Part shown: one piece after another, positions 1 through 7,161 of the stretch
Position numbering within the stretch: the stretch's first letter is position 1
Layout of the letters: every line of letters begins with the position of its first letter
NCBI GenBank assembly: GCA_041685835.1
Contig: JAWLEX010000056.1
Coordinates: 1 to 19,123 of the forward strand
Length of the DNA stretch: 19,123 nucleotides
Source of the DNA: JAIPEI01 sp041685835
GTDB lineage: Bacteria; Desulfobacterota; DSM-4660; Desulfatiglandales; HGW-15
Direction: 5' to 3'
Made by a program: the position numbers and the translations under genes
The notes under the pieces: generated by a model
The model's input: only the letters and a program-made list of their open reading frames with translations
The model's database searches: none
Told to the model about the DNA's origin: nothing

Positions 1-43
1 CACGGACACGGCTGTATATAAAAAGCGGCATGGATGCGGTTTT

Positions 44-59
44 CTTGACCCAGGTCAAG
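44..59 (+). promoter_or_regulatory. HcpR-type operator upstream of hcp
   Basis: CTTGACC-CA-GGTCAAG is a palindrome with two perfect 7-bp arms and a 2-bp spacer. It matches the TTGACC-N2-GGTCAA motif described for HcpR, the CRP/FNR-family nitrosative-stress regulator that controls hcp in Desulfovibrio-type bacteria. It is centred at 51.5, which is 41.5 bp upstream of the start point predicted from the TAGAAT box at 81-86. That is the classical class II activator position. No hcpR gene lies in the window, so the identity of the binding protein is inferred. Confidence 0.8.
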
Positions 60-80
60 GAATACTTCTTGTTTCGAAGT

Positions 81-86
81 TAGAAT
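81..86 (+). promoter_or_regulatory. Predicted -10 box of the hcp promoter
   Basis: TAGAAT matches the sigma-70 -10 consensus at five of six positions. A start point near 92-94 follows, giving a leader of about 63 nt before the hcp ATG. There is no good -35 hexamer at the expected place; the operator at 44-59 occupies it, as expected for an activator-dependent promoter. The ribosome binding site of hcp is GGAGGA at 145-150. Confidence 0.5.
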
Positions 87-155
87 TGAACTCACAACAT
101 CGAGGAAAGGGTTTTCGGCAATTCTAACCATACACTGAAACAATGGAGGAACATC

Positions 156-1787
156 ATGTTTTGCAACCAGTGTGAACAGACGGCCAAGGGCGAAGGGTGC
201 ACCAAGATCGGCGTGTGCGGAAAGCAGCCGGATGTGGCGGCCCTTCAGGATCTTCTGATATACGCATTAAAAGGGCTGGCGACTTTGGCCCACGAGGGAA
301 GAGAGAACGGCGTGGTGGATCCCGAGGCGGACCGGTTCGTGTGCGAGGCCATGTTCTCCACCCTGACCAACGTAGACTTCGACCCGGAGCGGTTTCCGCC
401 CCTTATTCGAAAGACCGTGGAACTGCGGGACCGGCTCAAGGGCAAGGTCAAGGCCTCGGGCGGTAATGCCGAACCGGTGCAAGGCCCGGTGACATTTGTG
501 CCTGAAAACAACCTCGACGCCCTGGTGAGGCAGGGAGAAGCGGTTGGCGGCCAGGCCGATCCGGACGCGGACCCGGACATTCGGAGTCTTCAGTTGACCC
601 TTGTGTACGGACTCAAGGGGGTGGCGGCCTATGCAGACCACGCGCAGATCCTGGGGAAAGAAGACGAAACCGTTTACTCCTTTGTTCACGAAGGCCTGGC
701 GGCAACACTTCGGAAAGACCTGGGGCTGGAAGACTGGGTCGGGCTGGTCCTCAAGTGCGGTGAAGTGAACCTCAGGACCATGGAGCTCTTGGACGCAGCC
801 AACACCGGGGTCTACGGGCACCCCGTTCCCACAAAGGTGCCCTTGGGTTCTGAAAAGGGCAAGGCCCTGCTGGTATCGGGGCATGACCTCAAGGACCTGG
901 AGGAGATACTGAAGCAGACCGAAGGGAAGGGGATCAATGTCTACACGCACGGGGAAATGCTTCCGTGCCACGGTTACCCTGAACTCAAGAAGTACGAACA
1001 CTTTTACGGGCACTATGGCACGGCCTGGCAGAATCAGGCCAAGGAGTTCGCAGAGTTTCCCGGTGCCATCGTAATGACCACCAACTGCATTCAGAAACCC
1101 AAGGAGTCATACAAGGACAACATATTCACCACCGGGCTTGTTGGCTGGCCCGGGGTGACCCACATCGGGGACAAGGATTTCTCCCCTGCCACAGACAAGG
1201 CCCTTCAAATGCCGGGCTTTCCCGAAGACATTGACAAGGGTGCCGTGACCGTGGGCTTTGCCCGCAACGCTGTCCTTGGTGTCGCCGACAAGGTGATCGA
1301 GGCGGTGAAAAGCGGGGCGATCCGGCACTTTTTCCTGGTGGCCGGGTGTGACGGGGCCAAGCCCGGACGCAACTACTACACGGAATTCGTAGAGAAGGCC
1401 CCTGCTGACACAGTCATCCTGACCCTGGCATGCGGCAAGTTCCGGTTCTTTGACAAGGACCTCGGCGACATCGGGGGCATACCGCGTCTCCTGGACATAG
1501 GGCAGTGCAATGACGCCTACTCGGCGATCCGCATCGCCCTGGCCCTGTCCGAGGCCTTTGACACGGGCGTGAACGACCTGCCGCTGTCCATGATCCTGTC
1601 CTGGTATGAGCAGAAGGCCGTTGCCATTCTCCTGACCCTGCTCCACCTGGGAATCAAGGGGATTCGGCTGGGCCCGAGCCTGCCGGCTTTCATCACGCCG
1701 AACGTGCTGGACGTGCTGGTCAAGAACTTTGACATCAAACCCATCGCCGCCACGCCCGAAGAGGACCTGAAGGCGATTCTGGGGTGA
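156..1787 (+). CDS. hcp: Hydroxylamine reductase / hybrid cluster protein, class I
   Basis: 543-aa cytoplasmic iron-sulfur protein. Hcp proteins reduce hydroxylamine in vitro and are linked to nitric oxide detoxification and protein S-nitrosylation. The N-terminus has Cys3, Cys6, Cys15 and Cys21, the spacing of class I enzymes from strict anaerobes that bind a [4Fe-4S] cubane. Hybrid-cluster ligands are recognisable: His243, Glu267 (HGEM), Cys311 (TTNC), Cys398 (AGCDG), Cys426 (LACGK), Cys451 (GQCND), and Glu485 and Lys487 in the WYEQK motif. All known ligands therefore appear present and the length is normal. ATG 156 has GGAGGA six bases upstream. It is the first gene of a four-gene same-strand run and sits behind the HcpR-like operator. 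Confidence 0.97.
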   Translation: MFCNQCEQTAKGEGCTKIGVCGKQPDVAALQDLLIYALKGLATLAHEGRENGVVDPEADRFVCEAMFSTLTNVDFDPERFPPLIRKTVELRDRLKGKVKASGGNAEPVQGPVTFVPENNLDALVRQGEAVGGQADPDADPDIRSLQLTLVYGLKGVAAYADHAQILGKEDETVYSFVHEGLAATLRKDLGLEDWVGLVLKCGEVNLRTMELLDAANTGVYGHPVPTKVPLGSEKGKALLVSGHDLKDLEEILKQTEGKGINVYTHGEMLPCHGYPELKKYEHFYGHYGTAWQNQAKEFAEFPGAIVMTTNCIQKPKESYKDNIFTTGLVGWPGVTHIGDKDFSPATDKALQMPGFPEDIDKGAVTVGFARNAVLGVADKVIEAVKSGAIRHFFLVAGCDGAKPGRNYYTEFVEKAPADTVILTLACGKFRFFDKDLGDIGGIPRLLDIGQCNDAYSAIRIALALSEAFDTGVNDLPLSMILSWYEQKAVAILLTLLHLGIKGIRLGPSLPAFITPNVLDVLVKNFDIKPIAATPEEDLKAILG

Positions 1788-1791
1788 TAAA

Positions 1792-1833
1792 GATACCGGC
1801 GGCCGGGCCTGAAGGCCAGGCCGCCCTGGTATC
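1792..1833 (+). other. Strong intercistronic stem-loop between hcp and the HD gene
   Basis: GATACC and GGTATC form the outer stem, GGCGGCC and GGCCGCC the middle stem (two-base bulge on the 3' side), and GGCC-TGAA-GGCC the tip. The structure begins four bases after the hcp stop codon. It is followed by a C- then A-rich run rather than a T-tract, so it is not a canonical intrinsic terminator. It may stabilise the hcp mRNA 3' end or attenuate readthrough into the HD gene. Confidence 0.6.
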
Positions 1834-1870
1834 CTGAGTCCCCAAAAAACTGAATGGAGGGCCGAATATC

Positions 1871-2620
1871 ATGAAATGCCCTGGACAGGACAGCCAATAC
1901 TGGAAGCCGGGGGCCATTTTTGAGGCCAAGTGCCCGGAATGCGGCAGCCAGGTGGAGTTCTTCAAGGACGATACCACGAGAAAATGCCCCCAATGCGGGC
2001 ATCGCTTCGTGAACCCGGAGCTGGATTTCGGCTGCGCAGCTTACTGTAAGTTTGCGGAGCAATGCATCGGTAATCTCCCGCCGGAACTCATCGCCCGGAA
2101 ACAGGATCTGCTCAAGGATCGTGTGGCCATCGAGGTGAAGCGGTATTTCGGGCGGGACTTCACGCGTATCGGGCACACCATGCGGGCGGCCAGGTATGCT
2201 GAAGAGATTGGAAAGGCCGAGAACGGGGACCTGGCGGTCATACTCACCGCGGCCTATCTCCACGATATCGGGATCCCTGAGGCGGAAAAAAAGCACGGGG
2301 AAGCCGGAGCCGGCCTCCACGAGGAGGGGGGAGCCGCCGTGGCCCGCGAACTCCTCGAGAAGCTGGGAGCCCACGAGGCCCTTATTGAGGAAGTGTGCGA
2401 CATCGTGATCCGTCATCACCGCCCCCGCGCCCGTGAGCCGATCAATTTCCGATCCGTTTTCGACGGCGATCTTATCGCCCGCCTGGAAGACCGGCAAAAG
2501 AGAGGAACGGGTGAACCGTTGTCCCATGAGGAGATTATGGAATCCGGTTTTTTGACCGGGACCGGGCCGAGGGTGGCCCGCAGGGTCCTCGGAGTTCCGG
2601 AGCCTCAGGGTCTCGACTGA
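1871..2620 (+). CDS. Zinc-ribbon HD-domain phosphohydrolase-like protein
   Basis: 249 aa. The N-terminal part has CPEC (Cys21, Cys24) and CPQC (Cys39, Cys42), a zinc-ribbon arrangement, followed by further cysteines at 55, 59 and 65. The rest is an HD domain: His102 in the RIGHT segment, the His131-Asp132 doublet in YLHDIG, His182/183 in IRHHRP, and Asp198/Asp200 in the FDGD segment. HD proteins are metal-dependent phosphohydrolases, often acting on nucleotides; the substrate here cannot be told. ATG 1871 has GGAGG at 1856-1860. It lies 83 bp after hcp on the same strand, which suggests co-regulation by the hcp promoter. The metal-ligand set looks complete, so it is probably active. Confidence 0.85.
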   Translation: MKCPGQDSQYWKPGAIFEAKCPECGSQVEFFKDDTTRKCPQCGHRFVNPELDFGCAAYCKFAEQCIGNLPPELIARKQDLLKDRVAIEVKRYFGRDFTRIGHTMRAARYAEEIGKAENGDLAVILTAAYLHDIGIPEAEKKHGEAGAGLHEEGGAAVARELLEKLGAHEALIEEVCDIVIRHHRPRAREPINFRSVFDGDLIARLEDRQKRGTGEPLSHEEIMESGFLTGTGPRVARRVLGVPEPQGLD

Positions 2621-2763
2621 CACAGGCCTGGAAACGCACATGCCCCTGGCCGCGGTCACTCCCGTCCATGAAAAGCCGTTATTCGTGCCGGTGAGCCGTG
2701 TCGGTGACCCGGCGGCCTATTTGGTTTACCTGACATGGCATCCGGTTGATGATGTGACGATGC

Positions 2764-2781
2764 CTTGTTTCACGGAACAAG
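2764..2781 (+). promoter_or_regulatory. Palindrome upstream of the ferredoxin gene, possible operator
   Basis: CTTGTT-TCACGG-AACAAG has perfect 6-bp arms and near-symmetric inner bases. It resembles half-site patterns of Rex-type or CRP/FNR-type regulators (TTGTT...AACAA). It lies in a 207-bp gap inside an otherwise compact gene run, about 47 bp upstream of the next start codon, so a secondary promoter is plausible. No clear -35/-10 pair was found, and the regulator is unknown. Confidence 0.35.
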
Positions 2782-2827
2782 TGCACTTGAAAAGGGAACA
2801 GGCCGTTGACTGGAAGGAGAAAGTGAA

Positions 2828-3604
2828 ATGAAGGTTATGCGAAAGATCATTCAGATAGACGAAGAGCTTTGCGACGGGTGCGGGCAGTGTGTGCCGGCCT
2901 GTGCGGAAGGGGCCATTGAGGTCGTGGACGGGAAGGCCAAACTGGTTAGGGATCGCTACTGTGACGGGCTGGGGGCCTGCATGGGGGACTGCCCCACCGG
3001 TGCCCTTCGGATCATCGAGCGGGAGGCCGAGGAGTTCGATGAGGAGGCCGTAGAGGAACACCTCGGCTCATCGGCCGGGGAAGAGAAGGGTCCCGACCCG
3101 CCCATGGCCTGCGGTTGCCCCTCATCCCAGATCCGGACCTTTCAGCCTGAACGCGGCCCCGGGAGGCCGGCCTCCATGAACGAGAGCAGTTCTCCTTCGG
3201 CCCTCTCCCACTGGCCGGTGCAGATAAGGCTGGTGCCGCCCGAGGCGCCTTTTCTCAAAGGGGCTGATCTCCTTGTGGCGGCTGATTGCACCCCGTTCGC
3301 CTATCCGGATTTTCACCGGGATTTTATTGCAGGCAGGGTGGCCCTCGTGGGTTGCCCAAAGTTTGACGAGACAGAGGAGTTTGTGGCAAGATTCGCCCGT
3401 ATATTCCAGGCCGCGGGCATACGAAGCATCACTGCGGTCGTCATGGAGGTCCCCTGCTGCTCGGGCCTTCCGGCGATCCTGGAAAAGGCCATGGAAAAGG
3501 CCGGTGTGCGGATTCCCATGGAGGTGGTGGTTCTGGGAACAGAGGGGGGAATCCTGGAAAGGGAGAGCGGCTCCGCGGCTGCGCAAGGTGGAGGGTGTAA
3601 TTAA
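2828..3604 (+). CDS. Ferredoxin-domain Cys-rich protein of the hcp locus
   Basis: 258 aa. The N-terminus is a bacterial ferredoxin domain. The first cluster motif is complete (Cys15, Cys18, Cys21, Cys25). The second has only Cys45, Cys51 and Cys55, lacking the usual second cysteine. The C-terminal part contains Cys94 and Cys96 (CGC), Cys154 (ADC), Cys176 (GCPK) and Cys210/211 (PCC), which may bind another metal centre. I recognise the overall pattern (HWPVQI, APFLKGADLL, VGCPKFD) as a family common in anaerobes, often beside hcp, sometimes annotated as a 4Fe-4S or ATP-binding protein. A role as electron donor to Hcp is inference. AAGGAG at 2814-2819 supports ATG 2828. The cupin gene follows after 18 bp. 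Confidence 0.85.
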   Translation: MKVMRKIIQIDEELCDGCGQCVPACAEGAIEVVDGKAKLVRDRYCDGLGACMGDCPTGALRIIEREAEEFDEEAVEEHLGSSAGEEKGPDPPMACGCPSSQIRTFQPERGPGRPASMNESSSPSALSHWPVQIRLVPPEAPFLKGADLLVAADCTPFAYPDFHRDFIAGRVALVGCPKFDETEEFVARFARIFQAAGIRSITAVVMEVPCCSGLPAILEKAMEKAGVRIPMEVVVLGTEGGILERESGSAAAQGGGCN

Positions 3605-3622
3605 ACGGGGGATTGGAAGCCG

Positions 3623-4018
3623 ATGAAGATCCATGAAAGGTTCAAGAACATCCCCTTTTCAAGGGCGGTGGACCTGGCAAATCTCGTTCGGAGTCACAAG
3701 GGAAGGGTGGTGAACCGCCCCCTGGTGGAAAACGAGCAGGTGGCCATCAGCCTCTTTGCAATGGATCAAGGAGAGGCATTTGATTCTCAGTCCTGCCCGG
3801 GGGACGCATGCTTCCACATCCTGGACGGGAAGGCCNNNNNNNNNNNNNNNNNNNNNNNNNNNNNNNNNNNNNNNNNNNNNNNNNNNNNNNNNNNNNNNNN
3901 NNNNNNNNNNNNNNNNNNNNNNNNNNNNNNNNNNNAGGCCGTGGTAATACCCGCTGACGTGCCCCACTCGCTGAAAGCGCTCGCACCCCTCAAACTGCTT
4001 TTCACCCTGGTGCGTTGA
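3623..4018 (+). CDS. Cupin-domain protein, interrupted by an assembly gap
   Basis: A small cupin-fold protein of unknown ligand. The N-terminal 71 codons (ending FHILDGKA) and the C-terminal part (AVVIPADVPHSLKAL...) are both recognisable cupin sequence, separated by 100 N. The two halves are in the same frame across the 100 N, so an intact gene requires a true gap length equal to 1 modulo 3. The cupin core normally has about 15 residues between these motifs, so the real gap is probably nearer 45 bases and the protein about 110-115 aa. It follows the ferredoxin gene by 18 bp and probably belongs to the hcp operon, perhaps as a small-molecule or metal-binding accessory. The ribosome binding site is weak. 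Confidence 0.75.
   Translation: MKIHERFKNIPFSRAVDLANLVRSHKGRVVNRPLVENEQVAISLFAMDQGEAFDSQSCPGDACFHILDGKAXXXXXXXXXXXXXXXXXXXXXXXXXXXXXXXXXXAVVIPADVPHSLKALAPLKLLFTLVR
3836..3935. other. Assembly gap (100 N)
   Basis: Exactly 100 ambiguous bases, the conventional placeholder for a scaffold gap of unknown size. It removes the central strands of the cupin gene. Nothing can be said about its content. Confidence 0.99.
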
Positions 4019-4064
4019 TTCCGCTGCAAACGCGCATGATCAATGGCCCGGCCTTCTCCGCTCC

Positions 4065-4535
4065 TCAGCTCACCAGGATTACCGGGATTTCAGTTAAACC
4101 GTGTACGACTTTTTGGGATATGCTTCCCATAAAGAATTTCTTCATGCCGGAGCCCCCTCTTCGCCCGAGCACGACGGCGTCATAGCCTTTGGCCGCCTCG
4201 CTGAGGATATCCCGTGCGACGCCTTCCTTCAGGTTCTCCACCTTAATGGTGAGGCCGCCTTCCGGGAATCCCGCACTCAAGAACCGGGCCTTTGCCTGTT
4301 TCATGGCCGATGTCACTATCTCTTTCTTCTTGTCCTCCAACTGGCAAAAGGCTTGCTTCTGGCTCATGAAATAGGGTGTCAGTCCGGGGTTGTTCATGGC
4401 GCACAGGGCCGCCGTGTCCGGGATAACGCTCATTAAGGTGACCCTGTGGTCCGGCGTGAAATGGCGGCACACGAAATCCGCCGCGCGCAGTGCGTTCTCC
4501 GACTCATCAAGCGCAACAAGTACGTTATGTCCCAT
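4065..4535 (-). CDS. Universal stress protein, UspA family
   Basis: 156-aa single-domain Usp. The N-terminus NVLVALDESENA is the first beta strand with the nucleotide-contacting Asp. The C-terminal ATP-binding signature G-x2-G-x9-G-S is complete (Gly124, Gly127, Gly137, Ser138), placing it in the ATP-binding UspA/MJ0577-like class. These cytoplasmic proteins accumulate under stress or growth arrest; the specific role is unknown. AGGAGGA at 4544-4550 on the minus strand supports ATG 4535. It converges on the cupin gene (46-bp gap) and is divergent from the hybrid kinase, with a 203-bp shared upstream region. Confidence 0.93.
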   Translation of the reverse strand: MGHNVLVALDESENALRAADFVCRHFTPDHRVTLMSVIPDTAALCAMNNPGLTPYFMSQKQAFCQLEDKKKEIVTSAMKQAKARFLSAGFPEGGLTIKVENLKEGVARDILSEAAKGYDAVVLGRRGGSGMKKFFMGSISQKVVHGLTEIPVILVS

Positions 4536-4563
4536 GTCCTTTGTCCTCCTCTAAATGGAACGC

Positions 4564-4586
4564 TACGGGTAAATAAATAGCCCGTA
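4564..4586. repeat. Inverted repeat in the uspA leader region
   Basis: TACGGG and CCCGTA form 6-bp arms around an A/T-rich 11-base spacer, in the divergent region between uspA and the kinase gene. It could be an operator or a leader hairpin of uspA. No further support was found, and the rest of 4536-4738 shows no confident promoter. Confidence 0.3.
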
Positions 4587-4738
4587 ATAATGCCTTTATC
4601 CGCCTTAGCCGCGGTTATCCGTCTCAGTTTCAGGGCGACATCACGGCGTGGGCGAGGGCGCATAAATCCTTCTCAGCCTGTACACGGAGAAAATTATCAA
4701 GTATTATATCATGAATTACTATCCTGAGGAAAGCCTTC

Positions 4739-7120
4739 ATGACACGCAATTCTCGATCCAATGATCCGGAAATGCCTCCCCTGAATCTCGAAAGGGAACT
4801 TCGTTACCATAAGGCCTGGCTGGAGTCCTTCACCCGGTATTCCTCCCTGGGCATTGCCATCCTGGACCGGGACTGTATCGTGGTGTCCTGCAACGAAAGC
4901 TTCGTGCGGATCTTCGGGTTTGAGGAAAAGGAACTGATTGGAAAACGCCTGGACGATTTTATCACCTGCGATCATTGTGAGGGGAGTGCCGATGCCCTGA
5001 CCCGCATGGTCCTTTCCGGTCAGGCTTGCCAGGAGACCACGGAGCGGCATCGGAAGGACGGGACCTCGCTTTATGTCGAGATCTCCGGTATCCCCGTAAT
5101 CCTGGATGGTGAGACCCTCGGCTGCTATGCTTTATACCGGGACCTCTCAGTGCTCAAGGCGGCGGAAGATGCATTGCGGAAAAGTGAGGAGCTGTTCCGC
5201 ACCTTTGCGGAGGACGCCCCTTTCGGCATGTCCATCATGAACCATGACATGCGTTTTGCGTACTTCAATCCCAAATTCACGGAACTCTTCGGTTACACCA
5301 TTGAGGATATTCCTGACAAGGCGACCTGGTTCGACAAGGCCTATCCGTCTCCTGAATACCGTGAAATGGTCCGCGAAATCTGGAATAAAGACACCCTGGA
5401 AGAGATGAACATCGGGGAGATCAAGCCCCGAATCTTCACTGTCCGCTGCAAAGACGGCCGGGACAAGACCGTCCATTTCCGTGCTGTGGTGCTCAAGGAT
5501 CAGAGGCAGCTCCTTACCTACGAGGACATCACGGCCAGGTCAAGGGCGGAGGAGGCCTTGAAGCAGAGTGAGGAGCGATATCGCAAGCTCTACGAAGAAG
5601 CGACCAGGCGGGAGGAACTCTACCGGTCGCTGCTCCAGTCCTCGGCCGACGCCGTGGTCATCTACGACCTCGAGGGCGCGGTACAGTATGTGAGCCCGGC
5701 TTTTTCCAGCCTCTTCGGGTGGACCCTGGATGAACTGGCGGGAAAACGGATTCCGTTTATTCCGGAGTCCGAACGGAAACGGACCATGGAGCTCATACGT
5801 GACCTGCATGACAACGGGACCCCCTGTTCGGGTTTTGAGACCCTTCGTACCACCAAGGACGGCAAGGAGGTTCAGGTCAGTATAAGCGCGTCCCGTTACG
5901 ACGATCATGAAGGAAACCCCGCGGGCATGCTCGTGATGCTTCGAGACATTTCAGGCCAGAAGGAACTCGAAGCCCGGCTTTCCCAGGCCCAGAAGATGGA
6001 GGCGATAGGGACCCTTGCCGGCGGGATCGCTCACGATTTCAACAATATCCTCCAGGCCATCTCCGGCTATACCCAGCTCCTGCTGATGAAGAGGCCCCAG
6101 GACCACCAGGACCACGCCATGCTCACGGGCATCGACCGCTCGGCGCGCCGCGCGAGCGAGCTGGCCGAGAGGCTGCTCATATTCGGTCGAAAGGTGGAGA
6201 GCCGTCTTCGGCCGGTGGACCTCAATCACGAGGTGCGGCAGGTGATCCTGCTCCTGGAGCGAACCATACCCAAAATGATCAATATTCAGGCGGACCTTGC
6301 AGAAGACTTGAAAATCATAAATGGTGACCCGATCCAGCTGGAACAGGTGGTCATGAACATGGCGGTGAACGCCAGGGACGCCATGCCCGAGGGCGGGTCC
6401 CTCACCCTTCGCACAATGAACGTGTCACTTGACCGGAGCTACTGTATGCTCCACCCCGGAGTCGAGCCGGGCGAATATGTTCTTCTCGAGATGACCGACA
6501 CGGGAGAAGGCATGGACCCGGCCACCATTGATCACATATACGAACCCTTTTTCACGACCAAGGCGACGGGTCACGGCACCGGCCTGGGCCTGGCCATAGT
6601 CTACGGTATCGTAAAGAGTCACGGCGGGACCATCACGTGCAGCAGCTTGAACGGCGAAGGGACTACGTTTTGGATCTATTTCCCGGTGCTGGGTATTGAC
6701 GATGTTCCGGGCTCCGAGGTGGTTGAAAAAGCAATGGTTCCAGGCGGAAGTGAACGTATCCTCCTGGTGGACGACGAAGAGAGCATTCTCGAGATCGCGT
6801 GCGAAATTCTGGAGCGATACGGCTATGAGACGGTGACTGCAGGGAGCGGCGAGGATGCCCTTGAGATCTACCGCGCTGAGAAGGAGCGTATCGACCTGGT
6901 TATACTGGACCTCAACATGCCGGGGATGGGGGGAAAGAAGTGCCTTACGGCCCTCAAGGAACTCGATCCGGAAGCAAAGGTCGTGGTGGCAACCGGCCAC
7001 ACAACCAGGGCCCAGGCCCGCGAGGCCGTTGCAGTGGGAGCTGTCCGGTTCATTCCTAAACCCTACCGCCTGAGTGACCTGCTCAAGATCCTGCGCGAAA
7101 CCCTGGATGCAGTGAGTTGA
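4739..7120 (+). CDS. Soluble hybrid histidine kinase, PAS-PAS-PAS-HisKA-HATPase-REC
   Basis: 793 aa with no transmembrane segment, so a cytoplasmic sensor. There are three PAS domains at about 30-145, 160-265 and 290-410, joined by short helical linkers. The dimerisation domain carries phospho-acceptor His432 in GGIAHDFNNIL, typical of a large deltaproteobacterial kinase class. The ATPase domain has the N box (Asn544), the G1 box DTGEGMD from Asp587, and GTGLGLA. A C-terminal receiver has Asp678/Asp679, phospho-acceptor Asp724 (LDLNMPG) and Lys774 (PKPY), so it is complete. GAGGA at 4726-4730 supports ATG 4739. No response regulator, DNA-binding gene or phosphotransfer protein is adjacent, so it is an orphan. 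Its signal is unknown; PAS domains may sense redox or a ligand. Confidence 0.95.
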   Translation: MTRNSRSNDPEMPPLNLERELRYHKAWLESFTRYSSLGIAILDRDCIVVSCNESFVRIFGFEEKELIGKRLDDFITCDHCEGSADALTRMVLSGQACQETTERHRKDGTSLYVEISGIPVILDGETLGCYALYRDLSVLKAAEDALRKSEELFRTFAEDAPFGMSIMNHDMRFAYFNPKFTELFGYTIEDIPDKATWFDKAYPSPEYREMVREIWNKDTLEEMNIGEIKPRIFTVRCKDGRDKTVHFRAVVLKDQRQLLTYEDITARSRAEEALKQSEERYRKLYEEATRREELYRSLLQSSADAVVIYDLEGAVQYVSPAFSSLFGWTLDELAGKRIPFIPESERKRTMELIRDLHDNGTPCSGFETLRTTKDGKEVQVSISASRYDDHEGNPAGMLVMLRDISGQKELEARLSQAQKMEAIGTLAGGIAHDFNNILQAISGYTQLLLMKRPQDHQDHAMLTGIDRSARRASELAERLLIFGRKVESRLRPVDLNHEVRQVILLLERTIPKMINIQADLAEDLKIINGDPIQLEQVVMNMAVNARDAMPEGGSLTLRTMNVSLDRSYCMLHPGVEPGEYVLLEMTDTGEGMDPATIDHIYEPFFTTKATGHGTGLGLAIVYGIVKSHGGTITCSSLNGEGTTFWIYFPVLGIDDVPGSEVVEKAMVPGGSERILLVDDEESILEIACEILERYGYETVTAGSGEDALEIYRAEKERIDLVILDLNMPGMGGKKCLTALKELDPEAKVVVATGHTTRAQAREAVAVGAVRFIPKPYRLSDLLKILRETLDAVS

Positions 7121-7140
7121 AAAAATTGATGAGTTGACGG

Positions 7141-7161
7141 GCCTGAAACCTCTTTTCAAGC
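7141..7161. terminator. Possible weak bidirectional stem-loop between convergent genes
   Basis: GCCTGAAA and TTTCAAGC pair (one G-T wobble) around a five-base loop in the 35-bp gap between the kinase and ycaO, overlapping the ycaO stop codon. No adjacent T-tract exists on the plus side, and the T-run on the minus side is about 20 bases away. Terminator function is therefore only a possibility. Confidence 0.25.

Noticed and set aside
1517..2659. 380-codon antisense frame opposite hcp and the HD gene
   Set aside because: It spans two well-supported genes and their intergenic hairpin, and its translation has no family character. GC-rich codon bias creates such frames.
2640..2831. 63-aa open frame between the HD gene and the ferredoxin gene
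   Set aside because: No ribosome binding site, no recognisable protein character, and it covers the palindrome at 2764-2781 and the ferredoxin ribosome binding site. More likely leader sequence.
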